The notes under the pieces were generated by a model. The model did not search any database, was not told where the DNA came from, and was given only the letters and a program-made list of their open reading frames with translations. A program made the position numbers and the translations under genes. This document shows, piece after piece, positions 55,183-64,000 of a DNA stretch of 64,000 bases. Numbering within the stretch: position 1 is the stretch's first letter; every line of letters starts with the position of its first letter. This DNA is from Glebionis coronaria. Lineage: Eukaryota; Streptophyta; Magnoliopsida; Asterales; Asteraceae. The stretch is from the NCBI GenBank assembly GCA_025667525.1, contig CM046876.1, positions 16,727,320 through 16,791,319 of the forward strand, in the 5' to 3' direction.

Positions 55183-55707
55183 TGTTGATCCCAAACTTAG
55201 ATCGATTAAGCTTTGTGTATACGAGATTAGATCAAGTAATACACGTAGAGAAACCTTTGCTTATGAATAAAGTAACTAAGTGTTATGCGGAATTAACACT
55301 TAATCTAAAACACAAAGATGTTAAACAAACTTTCACTTGTATTAGAATGATCGAATTGATTACAATGAAAGAGGTTTAACTTATGTAAACTTATGAAAAC
55401 TGACTATTAACTTTAACCTAAAAGATCTTCTTTTATAGATTAAGAAGTCTTGTACAATAAGCTACGAATCAACTATTCTAGGTAAAGATAAACATAGAAA
55501 ATACATTGTCGTCTCTATCCTTACTAGAAGTATTCTAGAATATAATAAACGTGTAGCTCACATCTTCCATCAGTGCTTGTCTTCAATCTGTCAACGCTTG
55601 ACTTTAACTTGTCAACGCTTATGCTATCAGCGCTCACTTTGCTCTTGTCAACGCTTGAGTTGTTCTTGTCAGCGTTCAAGTGATCTGGCCTTAATTTATT
55701 CCCAACA
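55183..55707 (-). repeat. 5' LTR of element G (right copy)
   Basis: It is 525 bp with three differences from the left copy. The motif array is at 55592, 55613, 55628, 55649 and 55670; the TATA box is at 55430-55437 on the minus strand. GTATG follows. Confidence 0.95.
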
Positions 55708-57205
55708 GTATGACCCACTTGTGTAGAGTTTTAGACTCAGTTTTATACTGATATTTAGAGATCCCAAGACCCGACCAATGTGAGATATTAAGGCGACAAC
55801 GTTTGGAGGCGTTTTAGAACCCGAAAAGCTTATAAACTGGTTTTGGGCCATAAAAGCTCAACATACACTTATAATGGCTATTAGGCCATTATTGGGTCTG
55901 AGATTTATAACATGTTTAGAGTTTAATACTGAGATCTAAATGGACTAAAGTCATAATAACTTGTAATGGGCCACTTATGGGCTTTAATGGGCTTAACGGT
56001 CATAATGAGACTTTATATGGTAGAATGCACCAAAAGTCTTATGAAAAGTTTTATAAAACTTATGCAATGTCCAAACCTATTGAAATGAACTATTTACATA
56101 TATGTATGATTTACTTCTCGCCTCGGACCTAAGACGCGTCTCGTCATTTTAGGTCTCGTTCGGTCATGTATCGACCGTTGGACATTTCGTTCTCGATTAA
56201 TGAGCGATTGTTATCTCGTGAAGTCGTGTGTCGACTATTGGATGTTTCTTCCTTTATCTACGTGTAATAGCTATATCAGGTGAGTTCATAGCCTCGCTTT
56301 AACTGCTTTATATGTGTTTATAAACCCGCGAGGGGGAATACATGCCCTTGGCATAAAAATATGATGTTTATATATATGGTTTTGAGAGAATACATGTTTA
56401 TGAATAAACATGTGGATTGCTATATGATTTGAACGAATACATGTTGTTGTAAATGAATGTAAGATGGCTGATTATATGTTTTTCAAAGATGAACACAAGC
56501 GTTGATTGTATTGATTGTGAACCGCTATTTGCTAAGTGCTGTATTGCCAAAATTTGGAAAGTCCCTATAAACTCATGAACCGTTAACTACCTATGATGGT
56601 TAGGCGCTGGTACAGACGGATGGATCCATCAGGGATGGCCCCCACCTGGGCAGGTCGCACCTGTGGGTTGGAGGCTCAGCCAGGTGTGTTGTATTAGAAG
56701 TAAGGGGGTATTCGGCAAAATACCTGACTAGGGCATTATTATACTTAAGGCTTCGGTGTCATGGCTTAGTAGAATAGCGTGGACTTTGGGTATTGCATGT
56801 GTTGCACTATCGACAGTGGATGAGATTCTTGTGTTCAAAAGCTTTACGATTTATTTCCCATTATTTTTTATTTAAAAACCTATGAATTCACTCAACCATT
56901 GTGTTGACATTTTAGCATGTATTCTCAGGTGTATAGGTTTAAGAGCAGCTGGAGCATGGAGTCGCGCAGGACAAAGTAAAGGCAAAACAAACAATTTCCA
57001 TTCGATACACTTGACAAATCTTTATTTTTATTAAGGTTTGTATAAATTGTTGGGACCTCTTTTTATTGAACTCTGATTTTGTCGAATGGTTTATTTTATA
57101 AAATGTCTCTTTTGAGGTCGTTTTCTATGACTGTGTGTGATGTGCTATGAAGTAACGCCCAATGTTGATATTCCGCTGCCTTGTGAGTTTGGGGGTGTTA
57201 TAGAT

Positions 57206-57223
57206 TGGTATCAGAGCACTAGT
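57206..57223 (+). other. Primer binding site of element H (initiator-Met tRNA)
   Basis: TGGTATCAGAGCACTAGT, three bases after the LTR end; the 12-base core is a perfect iMet match. Confidence 0.88.
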
Positions 57224-57904
57224 TATAGCGAACTAGGTCATTTTTACAACCTAGACTATAACTACTCTTTCGTAAAATTGTTTTATTGCCTTACAAAGTA
57301 TTCGCGCGCTCATGGCTCCTAGAAACCAATGCTTGGTTTTGATTGTGTGATCCTATGTGTATATAGGAATGATTGTATGTATATGTAGGTACATACTATG
57401 GTATTTAAAGGCATTGCGCGTGAAGCAACGGTCCTTGCGTGATTATCGTACATTTTATGATACGGTTTTATAGAGAGTTTGGCCTCGCCGCCAATCACCT
57501 TTCTTGATAATTAATTTATTATCCGAATACGATTATGGAACTCGTTTGATATTTTGGGTACATGTATATTGTTTCATAATCTATCGCATATCGACTAATT
57601 TAAGCTCGATTGTTGTCATCGCATCGTGATGTGCCATTTTAGGACATCTCCTTTTGGAACATAACTGATAAACATATTAATTTATTTATGTACTCTTTAT
57701 CATTTTTGAAGAATCATTTCTTCACGGAGACATCTTCTACGTAATATAACGTTTAATTGAATTATGTTTGATTACGTTTTGTGGCGAAAAGGAGGATGCC
57801 AATGTTGGACCTAACATATATATATACCCAAATCAACTATATATAATTTGGGTACAACAAAGATATGCTCATAGTAGTCATTAGTTGAGAAATTTAATAC
57901 TTTG

Positions 57905-58297
57905 TATTTAAATGGAATGGGACATTTAAATATAATGATTTTAAGTCGCCCAACTATGTGTCGTTTAAGGTTCTCTTATTGAAATGGATTGGGACATTTG
58001 AATAAGAAAGTTTTAAACCACTAGAACTTAGATTGTCGATGGTTTCTTTATTCAGATGGAATGGGACGTTTGAATACAGAAATCATGGATTAAGTTTGAC
58101 ACCCTATAATTTTCTTGGCATTTAATTTGGTTATGATATCGCGTTTTGTGACGGTATTACTGAGTAGGATGATTTATAATCGTCTTGTTGAAATAAATTG
58201 GGACGCCTTTTTATTTGAACAAGAAAGTTATAAGTTCCCGAACCATATATTTATAATTCTTGTTTACATGGATTGGGACGCCTTTAGATGTAAACAA
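57905..58297 (+). repeat. Array of five hairpins with a constant GGGAC loop in element H
   Basis: Stems lie at 57905-57932 (10 of 10 pairs), 57974-58007 (11-12 pairs, one G-G mismatch), 58041-58084 (about 16 pairs including G-U pairs), 58184-58223 (13 pairs, one G-G mismatch) and 58260-58297 (10 pairs). The apical region is GAATGGGAC or GATTGGGAC in four and AATTGGGAC in one. Arm sequences differ from unit to unit but change on both sides. Unit spacing is 62-74 bases, with one double step. Confidence 0.75.
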
Positions 58298-58717
58298 TGA
58301 TTTATAAACGAGTGGGCTCAAGTGTGCTTGACTTGGTGTGTGATTATTTTGTATACGGACATATTTCTTCGACTCGTGATTCGTTGGTATGAATCATTCA
58401 TTACCATCGTATTTATGGTTATTATTGATTATCGTCTATGTACGAGTAGCCCATTAGTCTTCTCTCGAGTTATGATTTGTCTTTATGGACCATTTCTAAT
58501 GTGTCCCGACTATCCTGAGCTTTATAAGACAATCATTATGAACCGTTACCTGTTCCGAGAACAGACGACTTGTTTAATCAACACAAGTTGTGTACATGTG
58601 GATTGACTGAGGATTAAGTTATCAACACAACTCATCGTGAATGAAAAGATCTTGAGATTATTTCTTGTTATTATGGATGGTTCATCGAAGAATTTTTCAA
58701 ACGTAACGAGAAAATAT

Positions 58718-58830
58718 TTTTGGTATGGATCCGTTTGTGAGCACCCTGTAATATCTTTTGGGTATAGATCCGTTTGTGAGTACCCTGCAATGTCATTTGG
58801 GTATGGATCCGTGTGTGAGCACCCTCTGAT
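58718..58830. repeat. Three-copy about 41-bp tandem repeat in element H
   Basis: Units begin TTTTGGTATGGATCCGTTTG, TTTTGGGTATAGATCCGTTTG (shortened here) and TTTGGGTATGGATCCGTGTG and end GTGAGCACCC. The same triplet is at 40892-41004. Confidence 0.85.
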
Positions 58831-59730
58831 GACGAAAATATTGTTCGATATGCATCTATGCAATCAAGATCGTGAACATCCTTTAACTTGCAAACTTTTC
58901 TTTGACTGGACTTATCTGAAAATCCTATCAAATATTCTTAGTTATCATGGCTTGGCTACTTAGGAAGCATGATTTAACTTGATAGAACTTATTGGATTTG
59001 GAATGGCTTGGCTATTTTGCAAGCATGTCCTAATGTGAATATATGTGCCTAATGATGGCTTTTTTATTTGATTTGGATCATAGTTCCTTCGATCGAGTAA
59101 TGCATACTCCAAACGACTTCATTGTCGATGAATTCGCTTTTGATGAAATAAGTTTGCATGTTCGAGATCAATGCAATTAGGTGATTCTGTATGACTAGTA
59201 CTAATTACCTCGTCTTGATATTTTGTAACGTTTCGATGGACTTATGTGTGATCCATGCGATTTTCTTCTACGACGTAATTGTTTTTATCAGACTCGTGGA
59301 TGATATGTGTTTTAATTTGATCGACATGATCACCGATTGTATTGAATTGATTGTCGCATTGGATATTTTCCAAATGCGCCCACTTCTTTCGACTTATCAC
59401 TTGACATGTGGATTTTTTTTTTCGAACTTATATCCACCGCCGCATGTTTGATAAGATAGTAGTAATGTACCTTGATGCACTTTAAAAAAAATTTAACGAC
59501 TTTTTAATTTTTCGCTTCAATTGGTTTCTCCTTCGAGTTATATATTATTCTTTCCTTATAAGGATTGAAGCCATTCAAACCGTTCATTTATGCCTGTTAT
59601 GTATACTCATGGCTTTGAATTTTGTTCATCCAACCTTCATTGGAAACCTCGGCGATGACTTGTCAATTTCTCACCTCTTCGCCCTTTAACCGAAGATTAT
59701 TGAGACGAATTAAGCGCCGGGACGTCGCTT

Positions 59731-59747
59731 CCTAAAGGGGTAGCTAC
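59731..59747 (+). other. Purine tract region of element H
   Basis: CCTAAAGGGGTAGCTAC lies directly before the right LTR, preceded by GAGACGAATTAAG, the counterpart of the pre-LTR stretch of element A. The left copy is at 41905-41921. Confidence 0.65.
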
Positions 59748-62721
59748 TGTAGTAACTCGAACATTAAAATCGACATTTAGACCGAGTTCTAATACTATTT
59801 CTAATATCCGGACCAATATTTATTAATCGACTTTTATTTGCCATGATCATTTTTGTGAATAATATGGAATTCTTTGCTAACCGGGAAAGTTAGGGCTTTA
59901 ACGTATCGCAAACGTGTCGTTTATTATTTATGGGTAAAGTCTATGTTCGTCATCGACCGTAAACATATTTTTTATGACATAGAAATATTTTGTATTGTCG
60001 TCGTTTTAATTTTTCATTTTACGAGCAATTTTCGTAATTTAAGATAAACCTTTAAGCGTTGTTCGTTTATATATTGCGTTAGTCTTTATTAATTTATAAG
60101 CCCTCATTTATTTATAAAAATATCAATGTTCTCCGAATGACGATGTTTTTATTTTATATTGAGCGTTTATTTTTCGTGTTTTACGCGTATCTTTCAAATC
60201 GCGTAACTTTTAAAATATCGGATTTCGATAATACCCGCTTTTACAAATTGTGGGACAAGAATTAATATAACTCTTATCCCACTTTCTCAAAAGTTACACC
60301 AAACTCACCCTATCATGCAACTTACACGTCTCACCCATTTTTGATTTGGTGGCACAAATCATTCCAAGTACATTTCCAAGTACTAGTTAGCTAAGTTATC
60401 AATTAGCTCATTTAACCAACATAAAATATAATAAAAAGAAGATGCAAAGCACACCTCTTGACTTTCCTTTTTCTTTCAGCCGTGTATACCCACAAAGCAA
60501 AAACATCAATTTATTTTGGTATATTGATTGGTTCAAGATATAAGGTCAAGTGTTAATCATACTTATTTTTGAGTCAAGTCACCCTTAACAACCTCTATGT
60601 CTACATCGTTTTGAAGTGTTGGGGCTGGAATTAAAAGGGTCTTGTATGTGGTTTGATCATGGTAATAAATAATATTTGAATATTTGAAATGATGATTATG
60701 AACCAAGCATCAAGTGATCATTAGTTGTTATTGAGTTTCTTCATCATCTCTTGTAAGGATCATTTTGTCCTTTTTGATATATGTATTTTTATCAATTTTC
60801 TATTAAGATTGATGATTTTAATAGTTGAACTAAGTATTTTGGACATTGTACATGATTTATGACATAAAAAGTTGGCCTAAACAAGCCCTTGATCATGGTT
60901 GTGATTTATTGATTTAGGCCAGCAGTAAAAACGTGAGCCTTTTTGAAACTCAGTAAGTTATGGGCATTAGATAAAAATATAGGGAGTTAGCCCTGTGTTT
61001 TGTGGTGATTTTACCGGGTCGCTCGTCTCATGATGATACCCGATGAATTAAATATGGCCGAAGTGGTAAAAAGTGTCAAATCTGACCACTAATTTTAAAT
61101 CGACTGAGAACATGTAGAATCATACAGAACCAATTAAAAAGGTAAAACTAAAAGTTATAGATAAAATCATAAAGAATTATAATCGGTCGGATAGTTTATC
61201 AATTCTTTACGGTTTGGAAATGGCGGGCATAACGGTGGGACTAAAGTTGGCTGCGAAAAACAGCCAACTCTTCTAAGTGATAGAATGGGTAGTTGAGTTA
61301 TGATAAGTATAAATTATGGGTAATTAGACTTAAAATAAGTAAACTACATAAGTTAATAATGACTTTGGTAAAAATAACTCATCTATATTATTTATGGTTT
61401 AGGAGAAAAGATCTAATCTACGAGGCATGTCGAGAAACTGTAAAAAAATTGGACTATATTAAATTAACGTTTAACGTGACGATTTTTATAAAACCCAAAG
61501 TGGTATGACCCACTTGTGTAGAGTTTTAGACTCAGTTTTATACTGATATTTAGAGATCCCAAGACCCGACCAATGTAAGATATTAAGGCGACAACGTTTG
61601 GAGGCGTTTTAGAACCCGAAAAGCTTATAAACTGGTTTTGGGCCATAAAAGCTCAACATACACTTATAATGGCTATTAGGCCATTATTGGGCCTGAGATT
61701 TATAACATGTTTAGAGTTTAATACTGAGATCTAAATGGACTAAAGTCATAATAACTTGTAATGGGTCACTTATGGGCTTTAATGGGCTTAACGGTCATAA
61801 TGAGACTGATTGCACCAAAAGTATTATGAAAAGTTTTATAAAACTTATGCAATGTCCAAACCTACTGAAATGAACTATTTACATATATGTATGATTTACT
61901 TCTCGCCTCGGACCTAAGACGCGTCTCGTCATTTTAGGTCTCGTTCGGTCATGTATCGACCGTTGGACATTTAGTTCTCGATTAATGAGCGATTGTTATC
62001 TCGTGAAGTCGTGTGTCGACTATTGGATGTTTCTTCCTTTATCTACGTGTAATAGCTATATCAAGTGAGTTCATAGCCTCGCTTTAACTGCTTTATATGT
62101 GTTTATAAACCCGCGAGGGGGAATACATGCTCTTGGCATAAAAATATGATGTTTATATATATGGTTTTGAGAGAATACATGTTTATGAATAAACATGTGG
62201 ATTGCTATATGGTTTGAACGAATACATGTTGTTGTAAATGAATGTAAGATGGTTGATTATATGCTTTTGAAAGATGAACACAAGCGTTGATTGTATTGAT
62301 TGTGAACCGCTATTTGCTAAGTGTTGTATTGCCAAAATTTGGAAAGTCCCTATAAACCCATGAACCGTTAACTACCTATGATGGGTAGGCGCTGGTACAG
62401 ACGGATGGATCCATCGGGGATGGCCCCCACCTCGGCAGGTCGCACCTGTGGGTTGGAGGCTCAGCCAGGTGTGTTGTATTAGAAGTAAGGGGGTATTCGG
62501 AAAAATACCTGAATAGGGCATTATTATACTTAAGGCTTCGGTGTCATGGCTTAGTAGAATAGCGTGGACTTTGGGTATTGCATATGTTACACTATCGACA
62601 GTGGATGAGATTCTTGTGTTCAAAAGCTTTACGATTTATTTCCCATTATTGTTTTTTTAAAAACCTATGAATTCACTCAACCATTGTGTTGACATTTTAG
62701 CATGTATTCTCAGGTGTATAG
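59748..62721 (+). repeat. Right LTR of element H, cut by element I
   Basis: It matches 41922-43681 and 55713 to about 56941. About 260 bases of the LTR end are missing, displaced beyond element I. TATAG at 62717-62721 is probably the target duplicated by I. Confidence 0.87.
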
Positions 62722-63041
62722 TGTTGGAAATACGTTTTACGTATTAAGAAGGATCGGTCACTCCAATGATAGTCCATGTAATAGCTCGTAGTTTAGTTAC
62801 ATGTCTTTACTTAACAAACAACACCAAGCCTAGCCTACAACATGTGTAGGCCGGCCCAAATGTAAGCCCAAGCCCATGACAAGGGCTTGGGTATATAAAC
62901 CCTCTCCTTTGATGGAGAGGATGTGGTTTTTCATTATTTTCACATAGTTCCTTTTAACTTTCTCTCTCTAAAGTGTGAAATCCACCATCTCTCTATCTCT
63001 TTCTCTCTCTAAAAATATAAGCATAGATTTACAAATCTACA
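62722..63041 (+). repeat. 5' LTR of element I
   Basis: It is TG...CA, 320 bp, with TATATAAA at 62892-62899 followed by an inverted CCTCTCC/GGAGAGG pair and a CT-rich run. The short LTR plus TGGTATCAAGAGC PBS recalls Ale- or Ivana-type copia elements; lineage uncertain. Confidence 0.85.
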
Positions 63042-63043
63042 AA

Positions 63044-63060
63044 TGGTATCAAGAGCTTGG
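63044..63060 (+). other. Primer binding site of element I
   Basis: TGGTATCAAGAGCTTGG; TGGTATCA(A)GAGC with one extra A relative to the common site, as seen in several small-LTR copia families. Confidence 0.82.
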
Positions 63061-63377
63061 GATGAAATATAGTTTTGTTTTTGTGTTGAGTATTGTCTTC
63101 TTAACAATTCGTAGAGTACAAGTTGGTTTTTGCCGAAATCTTCAAAATTTTTTGGTTTGATCGTAGTATTAAGTAGTGTAACATAGGGATTTGTGCTTAA
63201 ACGTGTCCTTGGTATCTTGGTTTTCATTGAAACATCAGTTTTCTTGGATCAAAAGTGCAAAAAAGGTTGTGTTCTTCATTCCGAAATTCTAGCAGAAACA
63301 TCCATCGGAAAGTACAATTTGTACGTGGGGTTCCATCGCAATAACCTTACCATCGGAAAGGGTTTGGTTCTACATTG

Positions 63378-63752
63378 CGATCGTTGGATTTTCTTACTTA
63401 TTCCGATCTGGAAATTTCGATCGTACTTTGCGATCTGGGATTCCGACGGGTATAAGGAAGTATTTTAAGTCGTTACTCTGCTCGAATTTTGTCAGCTACT
63501 TTGCGATCTGGGTATTGCGATCTGAGTATTCCGATAGTTCATTGCGATCTGAATCTTTACGATAGGGCTTTGCGATCTGAACATTTCGACAGCATTGCAT
63601 TTCGATCTAGGCATTCCGATACCACCATCATTCCGACCAAGTTACATTACGATCTGGACTTTGCGATCTAAAACATTTCGACAGCCTTGCTTTGCGATCT
63701 GGACTTTCCGATCTGACATTCCGATCTGGCATTCCGATCTAGACATTTCGAC
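63378..63752. repeat. TTnCGATCTGG-type array in the element I leader
   Basis: About 20 copies of CGATCTG, CGATCTA or CGAC preceded by TTC, TTG or TTT, spaced mostly 13-16 bases (for example 63504, 63518, 63532, 63545, 63560, 63573, 63587). It lies in the untranslated leader between PBS and gag. It shows no long open frame that looks real. Confidence 0.85.
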
Positions 63753-63887
63753 AATCCAAAAATTATTCCATAAAAAAATTTCGAGAACATATTTTAAGAG
63801 ATTTTAACATTGTTTCTCGACTTCAACACAAAAACACTTAACCTTATTTCATTGTTCGATCAATTTTGTAAATCTTAACTTATTGAA

Positions 63888-64000
63888 ATGGAGTATACAT
63901 CTCTTACGGATAAGTCCATCCTCTCGGGTACGGATAATCGTCCACCAATGTTGGTGAAGACTATGTATGAGGAATGGGCTTCCCGAATGGAACTTTATAT
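63888..64000 (+). CDS. gag: Element I gag, N-terminal 37 codons
   Basis: ATG 63888 opens MEYTSLTDKSILSG, then NRPPMLVKTMYEEWASRMELY at the window edge. The motif PPML..MY..W.SRMELY is the start of the copia capsid (UBN2-type) region. The frame is open to the last base; the rest lies outside. The preceding context GAAATGG is a fair plant start. Confidence 0.85.
   Translation, partial: MEYTSLTDKSILSGTDNRPPMLVKTMYEEWASRMELY

Larger units (their letters stand above)
43682..55707 (-). mobile_element. Element G: young SIRE/Maximus-type Ty1/copia retrotransposon with extra ORF
   Basis: LTRs of 525 bp (43682-44206, 55183-55707) differ at only three positions (0.6%) and are flanked by GTATG (43677-43681, 55708-55712), which lies in the H LTR. 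On the minus strand: PBS, gag, pol, spacer, 1044-codon ORF, purine tract, LTR. It is the youngest and least damaged element here: one nonsense codon in pol and unusual residues in a gag knuckle and in the integrase zinc site are the visible defects. At 1.3e-8 substitutions per site per year the insertion would be about 0.2 million years old. Confidence 0.96.
41922..57202 (+). repeat. Left LTR of element H, split by element G
   Basis: About 3.25 kb once G (43682-55707) and its duplicated GTATG are removed. It is colinear with 59748-62721 as far as that copy goes. It includes a palindrome-free AT-rich half and a promoter-like second half; no TATA box stands out. Short frames such as 43467-43769 are not believable genes. 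Confidence 0.85.
57203..59747 (+). other. Element H interior (non-coding)
   Basis: It starts with the PBS and has no gag or pol. A perfect 9-bp hairpin (57825-57854, TACCCAAAT/ATTTGGGTA) precedes the hairpin array at 57905-58297. Then come three about 41-base tandem units from 58718, and the part also present at 40889-41921. Confidence 0.75.
41922..62721 (+). mobile_element. Element H: large non-coding gypsy-like retrotransposon interrupted by G and I
   Basis: The left LTR runs 41922-43681 plus 55713-57202 (split by G). The interior is 57203-59747; the right LTR starts at 59748 and is cut by element I at 62721, so its end and target duplication are outside the window. The LTR starts TGTAGTAACTCG and ends GGGTGTTATA, TA in place of the usual CA. 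A PBS for iMet tRNA follows and CCTAAAGGGG precedes each LTR. The interior is only about 2.5 kb with no gag or pol; MAPRN... at 57312 stops after 12 codons. The LTR copies differ by about 1.4% over 1.76 kb. Confidence 0.85.
62722..64000 (+). mobile_element. Element I: copia retrotransposon, 5' part only
   Basis: A 320-bp LTR (62722-63041, TGTTGGAAAT...AATCTACA), an iMet-like PBS, a leader of about 840 bases and the first codons of gag are visible. It is inserted in the right LTR of H. The second LTR and pol lie beyond the window. Confidence 0.88.

Noticed and set aside
41922..62721. Segmental duplication of host DNA as explanation for the 43-kb/60-kb repeat pair
   Set aside because: The PBS, purine tracts and LTR-like ends at the repeat boundaries identify it as a retrotransposon.

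Overview
The window is plant nuclear DNA made almost entirely of nested LTR retrotransposons; I see no host protein-coding gene, rRNA, tRNA or CRISPR array. The PBS sequences match plant initiator-Met and Asp tRNAs, the lineages (Athila-type Ty3/gypsy, SIRE/Maximus-type Ty1/copia, Tekay-like large-LTR gypsy) are those of flowering plants, and introgenic space is AT-rich. A eudicot is likely. Asteraceae is my guess, because the extra 3' ORFs of the two large copia elements resemble proteins I remember from that family; this is unproven.

Layout. 1-562: AT-rich flank. 563-37413: element A, a non-coding Tekay-like element with 2.8-kb LTRs and TSD TTAAA. Three later insertions sit in its interior, each with an intact 5-bp TSD: B, an Athila-type gypsy element at 3679-14714 (TSD CCCAT); C, a SIRE-type copia element at 15250-27349 (TSD ATTCC); and D, a non-autonomous copia-like element on the minus strand at 29724-33150 (TSD TCACT). 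37419-40888: flank holding a 295-bp hairpin MITE (37495-37789) and a 1.5-kb element with long inverted ends (39173-40686). 40889-62721: element H, a second non-coding gypsy-like element in an internal-LTR-internal-LTR arrangement. Its left LTR is split by G, a young, nearly intact SIRE-type copia element on the minus strand (43682-55707, TSD GTATG). Its right LTR is interrupted at 62721 by I, a copia element running off the window with only its LTR, leader and first gag codons visible.

How the genes work together. gag encodes the capsid/nucleocapsid; pol encodes protease, integrase, reverse transcriptase and RNase H (B has the gypsy order with integrase last). C and G each add a protein of about 1045 residues between pol and the 3' LTR. 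B and C are inactivated by nonsense codons and frameshifts; G has one visible nonsense codon. A, D and H encode nothing recognisable and would need proteins supplied by other elements.

LTR pair divergence, counted by eye, agrees with the nesting: A about 4%, D about 2%, H and C about 1.3-1.4%, B about 1%, G about 0.6%.

The most unusual signals are: (1) a 21-bp-periodic GTCAACGCTTG-like motif spread through gag, pol, the extra ORF, spacers and LTRs of G and also through D; (2) an array of five hairpins in H whose stems differ in sequence but keep pairing, around a constant GGGAC loop; (3) the paired extra ORFs of C and G; (4) splice-acceptor-like gag/pol junctions in both C and G; and (5) a tendency of each element to carry its own short-motif array.
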